From NCBI GenBank assembly GCA_905221605.1, contig CAJNDS010001002.1, forward strand, positions 580,337 to 644,336: a DNA stretch of 64,000 bases, given 5' to 3'. Positions 22,383 to 34,730 of the stretch are shown one piece after another. This stretch comes from Symbiodinium natans (taxonomy: Eukaryota > Sar > Dinophyceae > Suessiales > Symbiodiniaceae). The notes beneath the pieces are model-generated. The model searched no databases. It was not told the origin of the DNA and saw only the letters and a list, made by a program, of their open reading frames with translations. Both the position numbers and the translations under genes were made by a program. How positions within the stretch are numbered: position 1 is the first letter of the stretch; each line of letters opens with the position of its first letter.

Positions 22383-22485
22383 CTTAGTAGCCCGGTGGTA
22401 CCCTTTACCTTTTTTTTTTGCTCTGGGTTCCCTTATAAAGTAACCAACCAAAAAAAGGTGCCCTTATCATAATATGGTTAGCAAG
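22383..22485. mobile_element. Hairpin element family A, copy 1
   Basis: Starts CTTAGTAGCCCGGTGG and contains GGTTCCCTTATAAAGTAACC. It ends in ATGGTTAGCAAG, a decayed version of the inverted terminus GGGCTACTAAG seen in other copies. Confidence 0.65.
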
Positions 22486-22516
22486 AACCCTAAACCCCAA
22501 ACACTCATCCCGCAAG

Positions 22517-25122
22517 CCCCTGATACGGTCGCGCTCGGAAGGACGCCAACAGCAGCCAGAGGAAAGCCAGGAGCGACGCGGTACATGGACTGTCAGATAG
22601 CTTCGGGAGGTTCTTTCAGGATTTTAGGGGTTTAGGATGCTAGGGTTTTGGGTTGAGGGTTGTAGGGTTTCATTTCAGGGTTTCAGAGCTCCAGGGTTTT
22701 CAGAGTTTAGGTTTTCTTGTAAACCCTCTAAACCCTGTGCGCCCTATCGTCCCTGCGAGCCTAAGCCCTAAAGTCCTAAGCCCCGTAAACACAAAACCGC
22801 CCTAGAATAGCCCTAAACCCTGGACCCCAAACCCTGCACCCTAAACCCTAAACCCTAAACCCTAAACCCTAAACCCTAAACCCTAAACCCTAAACCCTAA
22901 ACCCTAAACCCTAAACCCTAAACCTCAACCCCTACACCCTAAACCCTAAACACTACACCCTAAACCCTAGACCCCAAACCCGAACTCGAAAGTGGCGCCT
23001 TGGGAGCCCGGCCTTCATGAGGTCTTCGATTCTGTGGGGTTTAGGGTTTAGGGTTTGGGTTTAGGGTTTAGGGTTTAGGGTTTAGGCAGGATTTTCGGAT
23101 TTAGGGCAGTTAGAGCGTTTGGGACGTCATCTTTCAGTTTCTGGTTTCGGATTTAGGACTATGGGTTTGGGAGGCTGCGACGCAAACCAACTTCAAAAAC
23201 TAAGGCACTTGGGGTAAGTAGCACATAGCTGGACCCCAAAACCTTAACACCCTAACCTGCCCTTGCACCAAAAACAGCCTTCCCACGCCTACATGGACCT
23301 TGCTCGAGGTTTTAGGGTTCAAAGTTTAGGGTCATTCATCCTGAGTTTAGTTCTACCCTAAACCCCATGCCCTACACCCTAAACCCTAAACCGCAGGGTC
23401 CAGTAGGGCTTTTGCGGCTTCTTGGGGCTTTTGGCCCAGTATCCCTGAACTGAACTTTCATCCCGACTCCATTCCTCTTAGGGTTTAGTTCACTTGTAAA
23501 CTCCCAGTAAGAAAAACCAGGTTCTTTTTTCCTGGGGTAGTCAAGTACTTGAGCCCTTATATTGTATAGGGTATGCAAGGGGCATATATGGGGTCCCCCT
23601 TTAAGGGCCAATATCTAGGGACCATGCAACTACCCCTAAGCCCGAATCCCGAAACCCTAAACCCTAAACCCAATTGTTTAGGGTCTGGCATTTAGGGTGT
23701 AGAGGACTCCATGGCTGAGTGTGCCCGCTGGTGACGCAGGTGGCAGCACCGCGATGTTTAGGGTTTAGGGTTTCGGGTTTAGGGTTCAGGGTTCAGGGTT
23801 ATGGGGGTTTCCGAAAGTAGGGGGCCCTTTTTTGGGGGGGGGAGTCCCTTTAAGGGGCTGCTGTTCTATTTGGAGTAAGGGGCACCCCGGTACCCATTTT
23901 TTGATAAATACCCCGGTCTGCCCGAAAGCTTAACCCTAAACCCTAAACCCTAAACCCTAAACCCTAAACCCTAAACCCTAAACCCTAAACCCTAAACCCT
24001 AAACCCTAAACCCTAAACCCTAAACCCTAAACCCTAAACCCAAACCCTAAACCCTAAACCCTAAACCCTAAACCCTAAACCCTAAACCCTAAACCCTAAA
24101 CCCTAAACCCTAAACCCTAAACCCTAAACCCTAAACCCTAAACCCTAAACCCAAACCCTACACCCCCTTCAACCCCCTCCCTTAAGAAGGTTTAGGGTTT
24201 AGTTTAGGACTGAAGTCCCTCTATTTGGTTGATGGGTACTTCTATACCCCAATTGCTACGATTTGCTTAAGAACCCCCCCAAAAAACTAGACTCGTACCC
24301 CCCTCGAATCCCCCCTCCCTTAAGAACCCTATAAGTTACGTAAGCTATGGTTGAAGACTTAGCAACCACTGGTATCGCTCGTGGGCCAGGTGACGAGCTG
24401 GAAGTTGCGTAGGAGGCCGGAGGGACCCAAACCCCAAACCTCAACCCCAAACGCAAATACTTTGTTAAATGGTCCTGCAGCCCTCAACCTTGTTGGGACC
24501 CAGAGGCGGCCCTTATTCCCAATTTTTCGGGTTCAGATTCCTTTATATTTACATGCCCTTTTTAAGCCAACAAGGGCACCCTTTTTTATTCCTAGGTTAC
24601 TCTTGCGTCCAGTATGTGAGTAAAATTTGGCAGCTGCAAGTCGGGAAGCGGGAGGTGGCAGGTGTCCTAGGCTGTCGGGCTGCCCGGCTGCGAGGAAACT
24701 TCCCAAGTTGGCAATGTAGGGGGTTACCTCGTGTGGTGTAGAAGCCCCGAAGCCCTAAACCCTAAAGGTTTCGGGCTTAGGGTTTTAAAGCCCTAAGCCC
24801 TAAACCGTCAGGGCCTAGGGTTCAGGGCTTCGGGACTTCTGCACCACCCGTGCTGTGTGCTGGCACAACTAAATACTAGTCTCATCACGAGGCAGCTTGA
24901 CAGGACTTCTGCGACAAAAGGCCTCAATGCTAAACACCGCAATAAGCCCTAAAAACCCTAAACCCCCGAACCTTGAGCCCTGGAGAGCATCTGGCGCAGG
25001 CTACGTTTCATCGAGTGCGTGGGAGGTGCCAAAGATGTGCCCGAGCCAGCTTCTGGCGTTTTGCCGCACGCCTCGTCCCGAAGGGACCTGTTTCCGTGGT
25101 GGCCATGTGGTTGAGTGTGTAG
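22517..25122 (+). CDS. Split gene of unknown function, six exons with matching phases
   Basis: Exons are 22517-22580, 22993-23038, 23705-23755, 24363-24389, 24634-24661 and 25000-25122 (in-frame TAG at 25120-25122). Every junction keeps frame: phases 1, 2, 2, 2, 0. Peptides include RSRSEGRQQQPEESQERR, APWEPGLHEVFDSV, TPWLSVPAGDAGGSTA and, in the last exon, RCQRCARASFWRFAARLVPK with a CxxC pair. Two donors are telomeric units (G|GTTTAGGG after 23038, T|GTTTAGGG after 23755) and others are GTACAT, GTGACG and GTGTCC. The 27-nt and 28-nt exons are the weakest. No family recognised. The coding island at 21679 may be upstream exons. Confidence 0.6.
22836..22922. repeat. (CCCTAAA)n tract
   Basis: About 12 units upstream of exon 22993-23038, in the intron 3' position and C-rich orientation. 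Confidence 0.95.
23527..23638. mobile_element. Hairpin element family B, copy
   Basis: Has GGGTAGTCAAGTACTTGAGC at the left and AGGGACCATGCAACTACCCC at the right, with TATTGTATAGGGTATGCAAG inside. The termini are imperfect inverse complements. Confidence 0.6.
23931..24158. repeat. (CCCTAAA)n tract, about 228 bp
   Basis: The longest uninterrupted C-rich tract in the window, about 32 units with two short slips (CCCAAA). Confidence 0.97.
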
Positions 25123-25374
25123 GTTTTAGAGTTTAGGGCTTAGGGTTTAGGTTTTAGGGTCTTAGGGCAACCACCATATTTATGTACACTCACCATGATG
25201 TATACGGTGCCCACCTGAATATCAATTACACTAGTACATCTTCAATGTGCCCATCACCTTGGTCCCAGGAGAGAGCCTGCAACCTAGAACCTATAGTATC
25301 ACCAAAATGTGCCCATCTTTGTTCAGAGGTAGGTTCCCTCATAAGAAACCCTTTAGCAAAGCAATGCAGGGTTT

Positions 25375-25490
25375 AGAGTTTAGGGTTTAGGGTTTAGGGT
25401 TTAGGGTTTAGGGTTTAGGGTTTAGGATTTAGGGTTTAGGGTTTAGGGTTTAGGGTAGAGGGCTTAGGGGGGGGGGGGGGGGGGACATCC
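25375..25490. repeat. (TTTAGGG)n tract ending in poly-G
   Basis: About 11 G-rich units directly downstream of the last exon of the 22517-25122 model, then a G run of about 15. Confidence 0.9.
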
Positions 25491-25552
25491 GTTTCTTCTA
25501 GGGCTGCTGAGGAGATGTAACACGTGATGCCCTAACCAACATGGCCCCGAAG

Positions 25553-25600
25553 CGGCGTGGAATTTGTGGAAGAGCTGCCAGATGGCGACAGCTTTGCAGG
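25553..25600 (+). CDS. Candidate short exon
   Basis: After the acceptor CCGAAG one frame reads GVEFVEELPDGDSFA and is followed by poly-G/TTTAGGG DNA. Other frames are open too, so this is uncertain. It would precede the 25897 exon, but the phases do not obviously connect. Confidence 0.35.
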
Positions 25601-25896
25601 GGGCAGCCTGTGAGATGTTGTAGGGTTTAGGGTTTAGGGTTTAGGGTTTGGGGTTTAGGGTTTAGGGTTTAGGGTTTCGATTTCGGGTTCAGGCTTTAGG
25701 CTTGAGAACCGTAAGGTCAGGATTAGAGTTCATTGGCGTTAGGGGTGAAATGTTCCCATGGCATTCCCTTAGCCCTAACGCCCAGGCTTTAGGGTCTAGG
25801 GTTTAGGGCAGCCCTAAACCCCAAACCCCAAACCCCAAACCCTAAACCCTAAACCCTAAACCCTAAACCCCAAACCCTTAACCCCAAACCCTAAAG

Positions 25897-27686
25897 CAGT
25901 CAGCAGAGCAAGCCCAAGCTTACTGGCTCAAAACCCAACTTGTCAACTTTTGGGCTTCTGATAAGGTAGTCTATTCTGAAAGTTTCAGCTTTTGTTTCCT
26001 CTTTGCTGTTGCTGCGCCCTCGGGTCTGGGACCAATGACGTCCGGCTCAAGGAACCTCGTTGGGGGCCCCGAAGATCCCCCTAACTCCCTCCTCGGATTT
26101 GCAAGGGGGGGCGTGTTTCGCGCTTCAAGGGTCTAGGGTTTAGGGCTTAGGGTTTAGGGTTTAGGGTTTAGGGTTTAGGGTTTAGGGGGTGTAGCGTTTA
26201 GGGGGTTTAGCCTTTGAGGGTTTAGGGGTTTTGGGGCTTTGGAGGGTTTTTGGGGTTCAGTGGGTCCAGGGTCTAAGCGGCTTCTAGGGTTTTGGGGTGT
26301 TTTAGTTTGGCTAGGGGTTTTGGGGATTTTGAGGACCTGCTGAAACGTCGGGCGAATCTAAGGGCATGTCAGGGTTTCATCGAGGTGTGCGGGCTGGGGC
26401 GCCTAAACCCTAAACCTTGTAAAACCTCAACCCTAAACCTTATAAACCCTAAACCCCAACCCTCAAACCCTCAAACCCTCAAACCCTCAAACCCTCAAAC
26501 CCTAAAACCCTAAAAACCTAAAACCCTAAAACCCTAAAACCCTAAACCCTAAACCCTAAACCCTAGACCCTTCCCGGTATGGAGGGGGTTTGGGGTGGGG
26601 GCCTCGTCTTTTCCACCCCGTTTCGTTAATGGATCCGTGGGGACTGATCCCTTAGCTGAGCACCAGGGCTTAGAGACTTGTTGATCGAGGCATTGGTTTC
26701 TAGAGTGTAGGGTTCAGGTTTTAGGGTGTAGGTTTAGGTGGCTTGGGGTTTAGGGTTGTTTTTAAGGACGAAGGGCAAAGCAAGCGGCAGCGACAAGCAG
26801 GGACTACCCAGCACCCTAAACCCCGAAACCCTCAACTTCTCTCGGTTGTTCTTCATGTGTGTTTGGACGTCTTGTGCCCTAGAGTCTTTGAGAGATTTGA
26901 AGCTTCCAGGGCTGCTACTTTGGTGTTTCGGCCCTTGGTAGACCCAAACCAGGGTAGATTCCAAGATGCTGTAGCCCTAAACCCTAAACCCTAAACCCTA
27001 AACCCTAAACCCTAAACCCTAAACCCTAAACCCTAAACCCTAAACCCTAAACCCCCTTGAGGTCCTTTAGCCCTCTGGACCCAACAAAGCCCTGTCAGCA
27101 GCTATGGGAGTTCCCCAGAGCTAGGAGGCTTCCGGGCAGAAGAGAGGCCCGGCTGTGCAAAGAGAGGCCCAGCTAAACGATGTGGGCCCCTGACCCAAAA
27201 GTGCCGTCGGCGGGTTCGGGTTTGGGGCTCCAAGGGTTTGGGGTTTAGGGTTTAGGGTTTAGGGTTTGGGGTTTAGGGTTTAGGGTTTGGGGTTTAGGGT
27301 TTGGGGTTTGGGGCTAGGGGGGGGGGGGGGTGGAGATAACCCTGAAATTTAAGCCCTAGAGCGTTTCGGTGCGGGTTTGCAGGAAGCGTCGGTTGTTTCG
27401 CGGTGGTGTCCAGGACTTGCGGGCCCATGGTTGATGCTGTCTCCGGCACCACAGTGCGCCGGATTGAGGCTTTGGGGGTTTAGGGTTTAGAGACGCCCTA
27501 AACCCTAAAACCCTAAGCCCCAAACCCTAAACCCTAGACCCTAATTAAGCCGTCCAGAATTGCACCCGCTTTTAGGTCAAGGGGCTAGACTTTCGGCCTG
27601 AGCGCATCATGTGCACATGCCCGCGGAATGAACTTCGGACACGAGGTGTGTCGTGCTTTTGTCGGAAGTCTTTCGACAATGTTTGA
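25897..27686 (+). CDS. Split gene, four exons, Cys-rich C-terminal part
   Basis: Exons are 25897-25965 (QSAEQAQAYWLKTQLVNFWA, donor GTAGTC), 27099-27135 (QLWEFPRARRLP, GC donor), 27383-27477 (CFAVVSRTCGPMVDAVSG, donor GTTTAGGG) and 27576-27686 (VKGLDFRPERIMCTCPRN, TGA at 27684-27686). The phases are 0, 1 and 0 and all join. The last exon has a CTC...CFC pattern that could bind metal, but it fits no family I can name. The first exon's frame also stays open without splicing to about 26126 (with GPMTSGSRNLVGGPEDPPNS), so its 3' end is not certain. The acceptor of the last exon has a fair pyrimidine tract (CCCGCTTTTAG). Confidence 0.55.
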
Positions 27687-28021
27687 TTGAGACAATGACC
27701 CTGTCAGGCTTTAGGGTTTAGGGCATACCGAATGCAGAATCGGGTGGAGACTTGTCGTGTCTTCGGGCGGGGATGACTTTAAACGGTCAATTGTCGCATT
27801 GAACTCCTGCAACCTACTTGTCTTGAAAAAGGGAACTGGGTAGGCCCTTGAGATACTTTTCCTTCAAGAGGATGATCGGGTGCGACCCCAAACCTGAACA
27901 TCCCTAAGCCATAATTATGTGAGGGATGTATCCTAGACCTCATATCAACCCTAGATCTTCATGAGCCCACTAAACCTAAACCCCCATAAACCCCCAGAGG
28001 CTCTAGCTCCAAACCCCACAT

Positions 28022-28112
28022 CCCAAACCCTATAAACCCTAAACCCTAAACCCTAAACCCTAAACCCTAAACCCTAAACCCTAAACCCTAAACCCTAAAC
28101 CCTAAACCCTAA
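28022..28112. repeat. (CCCTAAA)n tract
   Basis: About 12 C-rich units upstream of exon 28168-28213. Confidence 0.95.
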
Positions 28113-28167
28113 ACCCCACTTTAAAGCCCTTGCCCCCTACACTAGTTGGTTAATGCATCGTGTGCAG

Positions 28168-31100
28168 CTGATGGTTGCGAAGCCTTTCGGCGCCGGGAGA
28201 TGATGCAGGCCAGGTGACCCTACAGTTAAGCAAGGCCTTGGGGGGTTTAAGGTCTAGGGTTTAGGGTTTAGGGTTTAGGGTTTAGGGTTTAGGGTTTAGG
28301 GTTTAGGGTTTAGGGTTAGGGCAGCCTAGTGGTTCCCTTCTTGTTCTATTTGTTGTTCAAGGTGCCCTTATAAAGTAACCAAGGCTAAAGAAAGGTACTC
28401 TTATCATAATATGGTTACTGGGCTACTAAGCAACTCAGCAAGGGCTTGGGGTTTAGGGTTAGGAGTTAGGAGGGTTTAGGGTTGAGGGTTTAGGGTTTGG
28501 GGCTATGAAGGCTGAGGGTTAAGAGGACTTAGGGTTTAGGGTTATGAGGGTCTAGGTTTGAGGGCTGAGGGCTGCGGGCTGAGGGTCGCGATAGTTTAGG
28601 CTTCGGCAGGGGGCTCACAAGGACCCTATAGTTCCCCCTAAACCCAATAAACACAAAACCGTTCTAAGCCTTCAAACCATGCCTCCCACAAGCCGCAAGA
28701 GGCCCTCCAAGCCCTATCAGCCCCAATTGCCAAACCCCTAAGTCCTAAACCCCTAAACCCTAAGCCCGTGAAACCCTAATCCCAAACACCCAAAACCCTA
28801 AACCCTAACCCCCAAACCCTAAAGCCCTAAACCCTAACCTTCCACATCGTCCTGTGCAGGCGCCCCCAGCCCCTGGCGAGGACCTGGAGCAACAGCTTCA
28901 GGCCTGCGTTTTGGAATTCGGAGTAGCCCTAAACCCTATACCTAAACCCAAACCCTAAACCGTAAAGCCTCAACTCCAGAAACCCTATAGGCCCAATAAA
29001 CCCTACAAACTGTAGGAATCCCATAAACCCAAGCCTTGCCTAACTCGAAACCCTGAACCCTAAACCCCAAACCCTAAACCCTAAACCCTAAACCCCAAAC
29101 CCTAAACCCTAAACCCTTAAAACGACTCTAATGTCCAGAGCTTGGAAGCTCTCGCAGGCGTACCGGCGGAACTTTGAGGCTCGCAAGGCCAGGCTCACGT
29201 GAATCCAGGAGTCTTTCGTTAATTGCAACCCAGGGGGGGGGGTTTAGGGTTTAGGGTTTAGGGTTTAGGGTTTAGGGTTTAGGGTTTAGGGTTTAGGGGT
29301 TAGGGTTTAGGGTTCAGGGTTTAGGGTTCAGGGTCTAGGGCTCTAGGGTTTGAGGTTCAGGGTTCCAGGTTGAGGGTTTGGGGTTTATAGGGTTCAGGGG
29401 TGTACCTAAGTAGGGGATTCTTGGGCCTGAAATTTCTTCCTACATAGTTTGGGGTCCACGTAAATACTTGCCATGCAGGTACATGGGCCTTGGTGGTCAG
29501 GGCTGAGGGTCTAGGAGTTGGTAAACCCTAAACCCTAAACCCTAAACCCTAAACCCTAAACCCTAAACCCTAAACCCTAAACCCTAAACCCATTCTGCCA
29601 GGGGCGCACGAAGGGACCTTGACTTTGAGATTGTTCTTCTGGGGGACATGTGCCTTGTGGTGGATCTAGAGTCTAGGGCTTCGGGTATAGAACTGAGTGT
29701 CCATAAGTTGTCGAATATTCAGGACCCCAGAGCTGCCACAGCAGACCCTAAGCTTTAGGGTTTAGGGTTTAGGGTTTAGGGTTTAGGGTTTAGGGTTTAG
29801 GGTTTAGGGTTTAGGGTTTAGGGTTTAGGGAGTCCGCAGCTGGGAAGTGCACGCGCTACGTGGCCAGGGAGAGGATTCGCAAACCAACCGTTGGCACACT
29901 TGACAAGCCGAGACTAACAGGTGGAAGGGAGACTTACTCGGCCTTGGTGGAATCCCAACCGCTAACCCCAAAACCCTAAACTCTAAACCTTAAAGGACTT
30001 GTGTGAAGTGAGGAAGTGAGGGGCCCGTGCGGTCTGGGTTCTTCAGCAAATCAGCCCGCCTTGTTACTTTGGTCCTGTGCACATGTCGTGGAGACTGCCT
30101 ATAATGCCCGTGCCCCTTTAGGATCCCTATGCAATTATAGTAGAAGCTGTCAACACACCCATGCTAAGAACCCTAAACCTAAACCCTAAACCGTAGACCC
30201 TATACGCCCCATGGGGTGGTGTGTGGACATAGGAGCTTTCGAAAATATGGGACACCTAAAAATAGACGCCCCAATTAGTAGGATTCCCTTATAATAAGGA
30301 CCCCAAGAAGGTAAACCCTAATCCTAAACCCTAAACCTTAAACCCTAAACCCTAATTTCGCAAACCCCCCACATCGTGCACCAGGCAGTGCGGCTGGGGA
30401 CCACAGCTCCTGCTCCAACGCTGGATTCCCAGGACTTCCACAGCCTGGAATTGAGGCTTTACTGGGCTGTGAGGGTGTAGTGTTTGGGTTTAGGGTGTCA
30501 GGTCGACAAAGGTGCTTCTTGAGGGCGGGTCGCTGTTTAAGATTTTGGGGTGGAATTCTGACACTACACCCTGAACGCTCTCAACCCCACACCCTAAACC
30601 TTGGTAGCCGAGTGGTAGTCTTACCCTTTTGGTTCTGGGTTCCCTTGTAAAGTAATTAACCAACCAAAAAAGGGTACCATTATTTTAAAATGGTTGCTGC
30701 GGTAACCCCCTGAACCCTACCTTGGCGCCTGCGTGTAGACGGCTCACATTTCTCATGATGCCCAGTAGTACCCCTAAGCCCAACCCGAAACCCTTAACCC
30801 TTTTACTCCTTCATTTCGGGCCTGGCGTTCCCCTGTAAAAACCCCGTTGAACAAGTCATAAAGAAGCACCCTTCTTGCTCCGAGGGTTTAGGGCTTAGGG
30901 CAGAGGGCTTACTCCTAGGGTTTAGGACCTAGGGACAGAGGGCTTAGAGCTTGGGAACCCAGAACGGCGCACCCTGTATGCTGAACCCGAGCCCCTCGAC
31001 TCACCCTAAGGTTGTCTTCTTTGCCGGTCGAGCCAGCAAATCCGTTGGTAGACAGGCTCAGGGTATGGAGGCTTCCTTTGTTGGCTACTAGATTTCTTCG

Positions 31101-33677
31101 AGGGTGCTTGGGTTTAGAGTTAGTGTCTTTTGCGTTCAGGTGTGAAAAGAGAGAAATCAGCAAGCTAAACCCTAAACCCTAAACCCTAAACCCTAAACCC
31201 TAAACCCTAAACCCTAAACCCTAAACCCTAAACCCTAAACCCTAAACCCTAAACCCTAAACCCTAAACCCTAAACCCTAAACCCTAAACCCTAAACCCTA
31301 AACCCTGAAGCCCAGACCGGGCCAATCGTCCAACTGCTCGCCTTCTCCACGGCACGTCGCAGGGACAACCCCTCTCCGTTGGGGCCTCAGGGTTTGGGGG
31401 TTGTTTAGGGTTTAGGGTTTAGGGTTTAGGGTTTGGGGCCAGTGCAGGGGTTGAAGGGTCTCTTGGTAGCCCGGCGGTGCCCTTTTGCCCTTTTCTTGGT
31501 TCCGTTGCAAAGTACCCGACCCCAAAAGGGCACCCTTCTCGCAATATGGTTACCGGCTTACTAAGGTTTTAAGGTTTTAAGGGTTTACGGGTCGAAGAGC
31601 CTAGGGCTTTAAGGGCTTGGGGGGTCTACCCTAAACCCTACACCCTAAACCCTAAACCCTAAGCCAGTTTAGGCGTTCAGGGTGGGGGTGCGCGAGGGTC
31701 TCGGGCCTAAAAGGTCGGGACCAGGACGCAGGGTGGCTCCTCAACCCCACACCCTAACCCCGAACCCTAAAGCCTGAAGCCCTAAACCCTAAGGTGTCGT
31801 ATAGGTTCAGATCCTTGACTGGATCGTTTTTGGCCTGACTGGAAGTCTTGGGGTTTGGGGTTCAGGGTTTGGGGTTTGGTGTTTGAATCCTTTTCCCTCC
31901 GAAGTTTATCTGAGGAAGCTCAGTTGAGGGTGGTTGCCGGGTTGATCGGCGACGCGTGCTGGCATGCTGACAATGGGTCAGGGGAGTTTAAGGAATTTAC
32001 GGGTTTTTGGGTTTAGATTCGTAGGGTTTATAGGAATTGTAGAGTTCACAGGCTTCCAGGGGCCTATAAGCTTTAACTTCCAGGGTTTATGAGGTTTACA
32101 GAGCGTTGGGGTTCAGACTTTTGGGTTAAACGTATGGTATGGCTCAGGGCCCTAAGTAGGATGGTCAAATGCGAGTTCTTCAGGTTTAGAAAGTTTTGGG
32201 CAGCTGCTATAGGAGAGACCCTTCGAGACAAGGGGGCCACCGAAACCCTACAAACCCTGAGCCCATCTCAGCTTTATGAGGTCATAAGGGAATTAACGGG
32301 ATACTTCGCACACGTGCGGGCATCTTATCTGAGAGTTTGGGGAAATAGTTTCCCCTGAGTACCAGACCTGAGCAAACCCCAGCAACGCCGTTCCAGAGCA
32401 AACATGTGCAGTTTACTAGGATGCCCAGTAGTACCCTTGTTCCCTTTTTTTGGGGGGTTTAGGTTCCCTTATCAACCCCTTTACGCAAAAAGAGGGCACC
32501 CTTTTCAAGCCTAGGTCACTGGGCAGCCTAGTCCCTAAACCCTAAACCCTAAACCCTAAACCGCCTAGTTTAGGGTTGAGAGCATCGGGATTTGGAGCTC
32601 GAAGTCTCGGAGTTCGAGCTTGGGATTCAGGGCTTCAGGGCTTCGGTTCGGGATGTCGACTTCGGGCTTTAGGGTTTAGGGTTTAGGGTTTAGGGTTTAG
32701 GGTTTAGGGTTTGTGGATGTGGGATTAGAGGTTTTGCAGGGCTTGAGTTTTTGGAAGACCTGCGGCGCAGAGTCCGTGCATCCAGAGCTGGGTCCTGTAG
32801 GATCCTCAAGTCTCAAGGGGTGAAGGGTTTAGGGGTTCAGGGTTTTAAGGCATTAGGGTAGATTTTAAGGCTGCAGGCTAATTTTCAGAGGTTCAGGATT
32901 TTAAGGCTCTAGGCTATAGGGTTCAGTGCTTAGGGGTTTAAGGCTTTAGGGTTTTTGGTTTTACGGTTTAGGGTGCCAGGGTTTATGGCTTTACGGTTTA
33001 GGGTGCTAGGGTTTCAATTTATGGCTTCGGGCTAAATGGCCGCTTCTTCCATTAACTGCACAGAGCCCCAAACAAATTAAACGGCCCTAGATGCCCAGGC
33101 CAAAACCCTAAGTCTTCAACCCTCACACCAACATTGCATCAATGGACTCTATCTCGGACGTAACCCTTGGGTTTGGGGAACCTATTTAATGATCCCCTAA
33201 GGGAACATAAGCAGCAACATGCGGAGTGTATTAAGGGAACCTCTTAGGGGTACAACCTTCAACCCAGGGCCCTTTTTCGGAGTCTATTGAGGGGAACCTC
33301 TTAGGGGTACAACTTTAGGGGTTCCGAGTTTTGGGGCCTTGCCCAAAGGCCCAAGTCCACCCGACAGCGAGGCCTCAAGTGCCTTTTTTTTTGTCTGTGT
33401 GTGTGGATTTCGGGTGTAGGGTTTTAGGATTTGGGGTCAAACGACCCGACGCCCTAGACACTAGATCCCAAACCCTAGACCAACCTGGAACCTCAAACCC
33501 TGAACCTGGCATGCTGAACCCCTAAAGCCCTCAGCCCTAAACCATCACTGAGGGTTTTGACTTGAGGTCGGGGCTTAGGGATTTTGGGGTTGGCAGGAAG
33601 CCAAGATGCTTGGGTCTCGGGATAGAGGCAAAAGCTCCTTTTACTTGCTGGTTCTCAGCACTGATTTCGTGAATTAG
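28168..33677 (+). CDS. Split gene of at least twelve exons, function unknown
   Basis: Exons are 28168-28213, 28860-28922, 29158-29192, 29602-29684, 29840-29920, 30385-30474, a piece from 30963, 31316-31391, 31811-31852, 31924-32002, 32740-32819 and 33597-33677 (TAG at 33675-33677). Joins 28860 through 29840 and 31811 through 33597 keep frame; 30385-31391 is open but its phases are not settled. Peptides include GEDLEQQLQACVLEFG, RRDLDFEIVLLGDMCLVVDL, RYVARERIRKPTVGTLDKPR, ILDWIVFGLTGSLG, RVVAGLIGDACWHADNGSG and EAKMLGSRDRGKSSFYLLVL. GLIGDA is faintly like the N-terminal motif of ADP-ribosylglycohydrolases, too weak to assign. Donors include GTAGCC, GC, GTATAG, GTGGAA, GTGTAG and GTGAAG. Nearly every intron carries TTTAGGG/CCCTAAA tracts. 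Confidence 0.65.
28322..28430. mobile_element. Hairpin element family A, copy 2
   Basis: GCCTAGTGGTTCCC at the left and ATGGTTACTGGGCTACTAAG at the right, with CCCTTATAAAGTAACC inside. The right terminus is the best-preserved one of the family. Confidence 0.7.
30600..30705. mobile_element. Hairpin element family A, copy 3
   Basis: TTGGTAGCCGAGTGGT at the left, GGTTCCCTTGTAAAGTAATT inside, and TGGTTGCTGCGGTAACC at the right. Diverged. Confidence 0.6.
31166..31305. repeat. (CCCTAAA)n tract, about 140 bp
   Basis: About 20 perfect C-rich units ending about 10 bp before exon 31316. Confidence 0.97.
31462..31565. mobile_element. Hairpin element family A, copy 4
   Basis: CTTGGTAGCCCGGCGGTGCC at the left and ATGGTTACCGGCTTACTAAG at the right. 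The centre has CGTTGCAAAGTACCCGACCC. Confidence 0.65.
33190..33330. repeat. Local duplication with AAGGGAACCTCTTAGGGGTA motif
   Basis: GAACCTCTTAGGGGTACAAC occurs twice, about 62 bp apart, and an inverse-complement-like CCCCTAAGGGAACATA lies just upstream. It resembles a short hairpin repeat. Nothing coding is seen between 32.82 and 33.59 kb. Confidence 0.5.
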
Positions 33678-34730
33678 GTACATGATATCCCTCAACCCTA
33701 AATCCTAAACCTCGAAGCCTAAACCCACTAAGGGGTTGAAGTTTATGGAGCGACCCAGGTTTGCCCTCCTTTCTCTCTCTGAGTTTCGCTAGGACGCCCA
33801 GCCCTTATTCAGATTTTAGGGTTGGGTTCCTTTGTTTCTGCAGCTCATAGAAACTTGCACGCTTGTTGTTCCTCGACTGTTTCGTGACCTACTATATACA
33901 TAGCGCTTAAACCCCCCAAAATCACAAACTTAAAGAAAATCAATAAACCTTTTTGAGGGAAAAGACGGGCTTAGGATGTCAGATCTCAGGGAGTTCAGCG
34001 CGGCACCCTCTGGCATGTGACGTGGTTGAGGGTTTGGAGTTCAGGGTTTACGCCCTAGACCCTAAACCCCATTTAGAGTTTCGTATTTGTAGGGCTGACT
34101 AGGAGTGCGGCTTATGAGGCTACATAACTCTACGCTTGGAACTCGAATTCAGTGTGCAGTAGTTTAGTTACATGTCCCTAAGCCTTATGTCGGTGTATTT
34201 TGAGCACTGAACCCTTAACCCGAAACCCCTCAACACTAAACCCCACATCAGTGCAGTTTGTTTAGAGTTGAGGGGTTTATAGTAGGGTCCATCAGCTGGC
34301 AGCCTTTGGCTCACAGTCACAGTCACAGAGACTCAAAGAGCTGAGGACGCACGAGACTTTTAGGGTTTGCTGTTTAGGGGCTGTGGGTTTAGGGTTTAGG
34401 GTTCAGCCCTAAACCCTAAACCCTAAACCCTAAACCCTAAACCCTAAACCCTAAACCCTAAACCCTAAACCCTAAACCCGTCTGCCCTCGAGGGGTCCAG
34501 GCCTCTAGGGTTTTCGGATTCAGGGCTTAGGGCTGGGGGCCTGCCACAAAAAAGGAGCCGTCTGGATCCTGGGGAGGTCTGGGGGCCGTGTGAAGCGTCG
34601 AAATCTTTTGGCAGGTTACTGTAACCCTAAACCCTAAGCCCTAAATCCTAAATCCTAAACCCTAAACCCTAAACCCTAAACCCTGAGCAAACCCCCCCAA
34701 CACAGGGTTTTAGGCTTTCGTTCCCAACAG
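33678..34730. other. Interval between two gene models
   Basis: Holds decayed and perfect telomeric repeats, including a C-rich tract at about 34405-34480, and an AT-richer patch around 33840-33960. No island here could be linked by phase, so a promoter, a first exon of the next gene or an undetected exon could all lie here. No promoter motif recognised. Confidence 0.4.

Noticed and set aside
24381-24741. + strand ORFs of 80-90 codons
   Set aside because: They start in or cross telomere-like DNA and a family A hairpin relic; the phase-linked short exons 24363-24389 and 24634-24661 explain the region better.
32089-32358. + strand ORF of 89 codons as a separate gene
   Set aside because: It lies inside an intron of the 28168-33677 chain, and its first third derives from telomere-like repeats. 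The latter part (LSPSQLYEVIRELTGYFAHV) is protein-like and might be an alternative exon, but no phase link was found.
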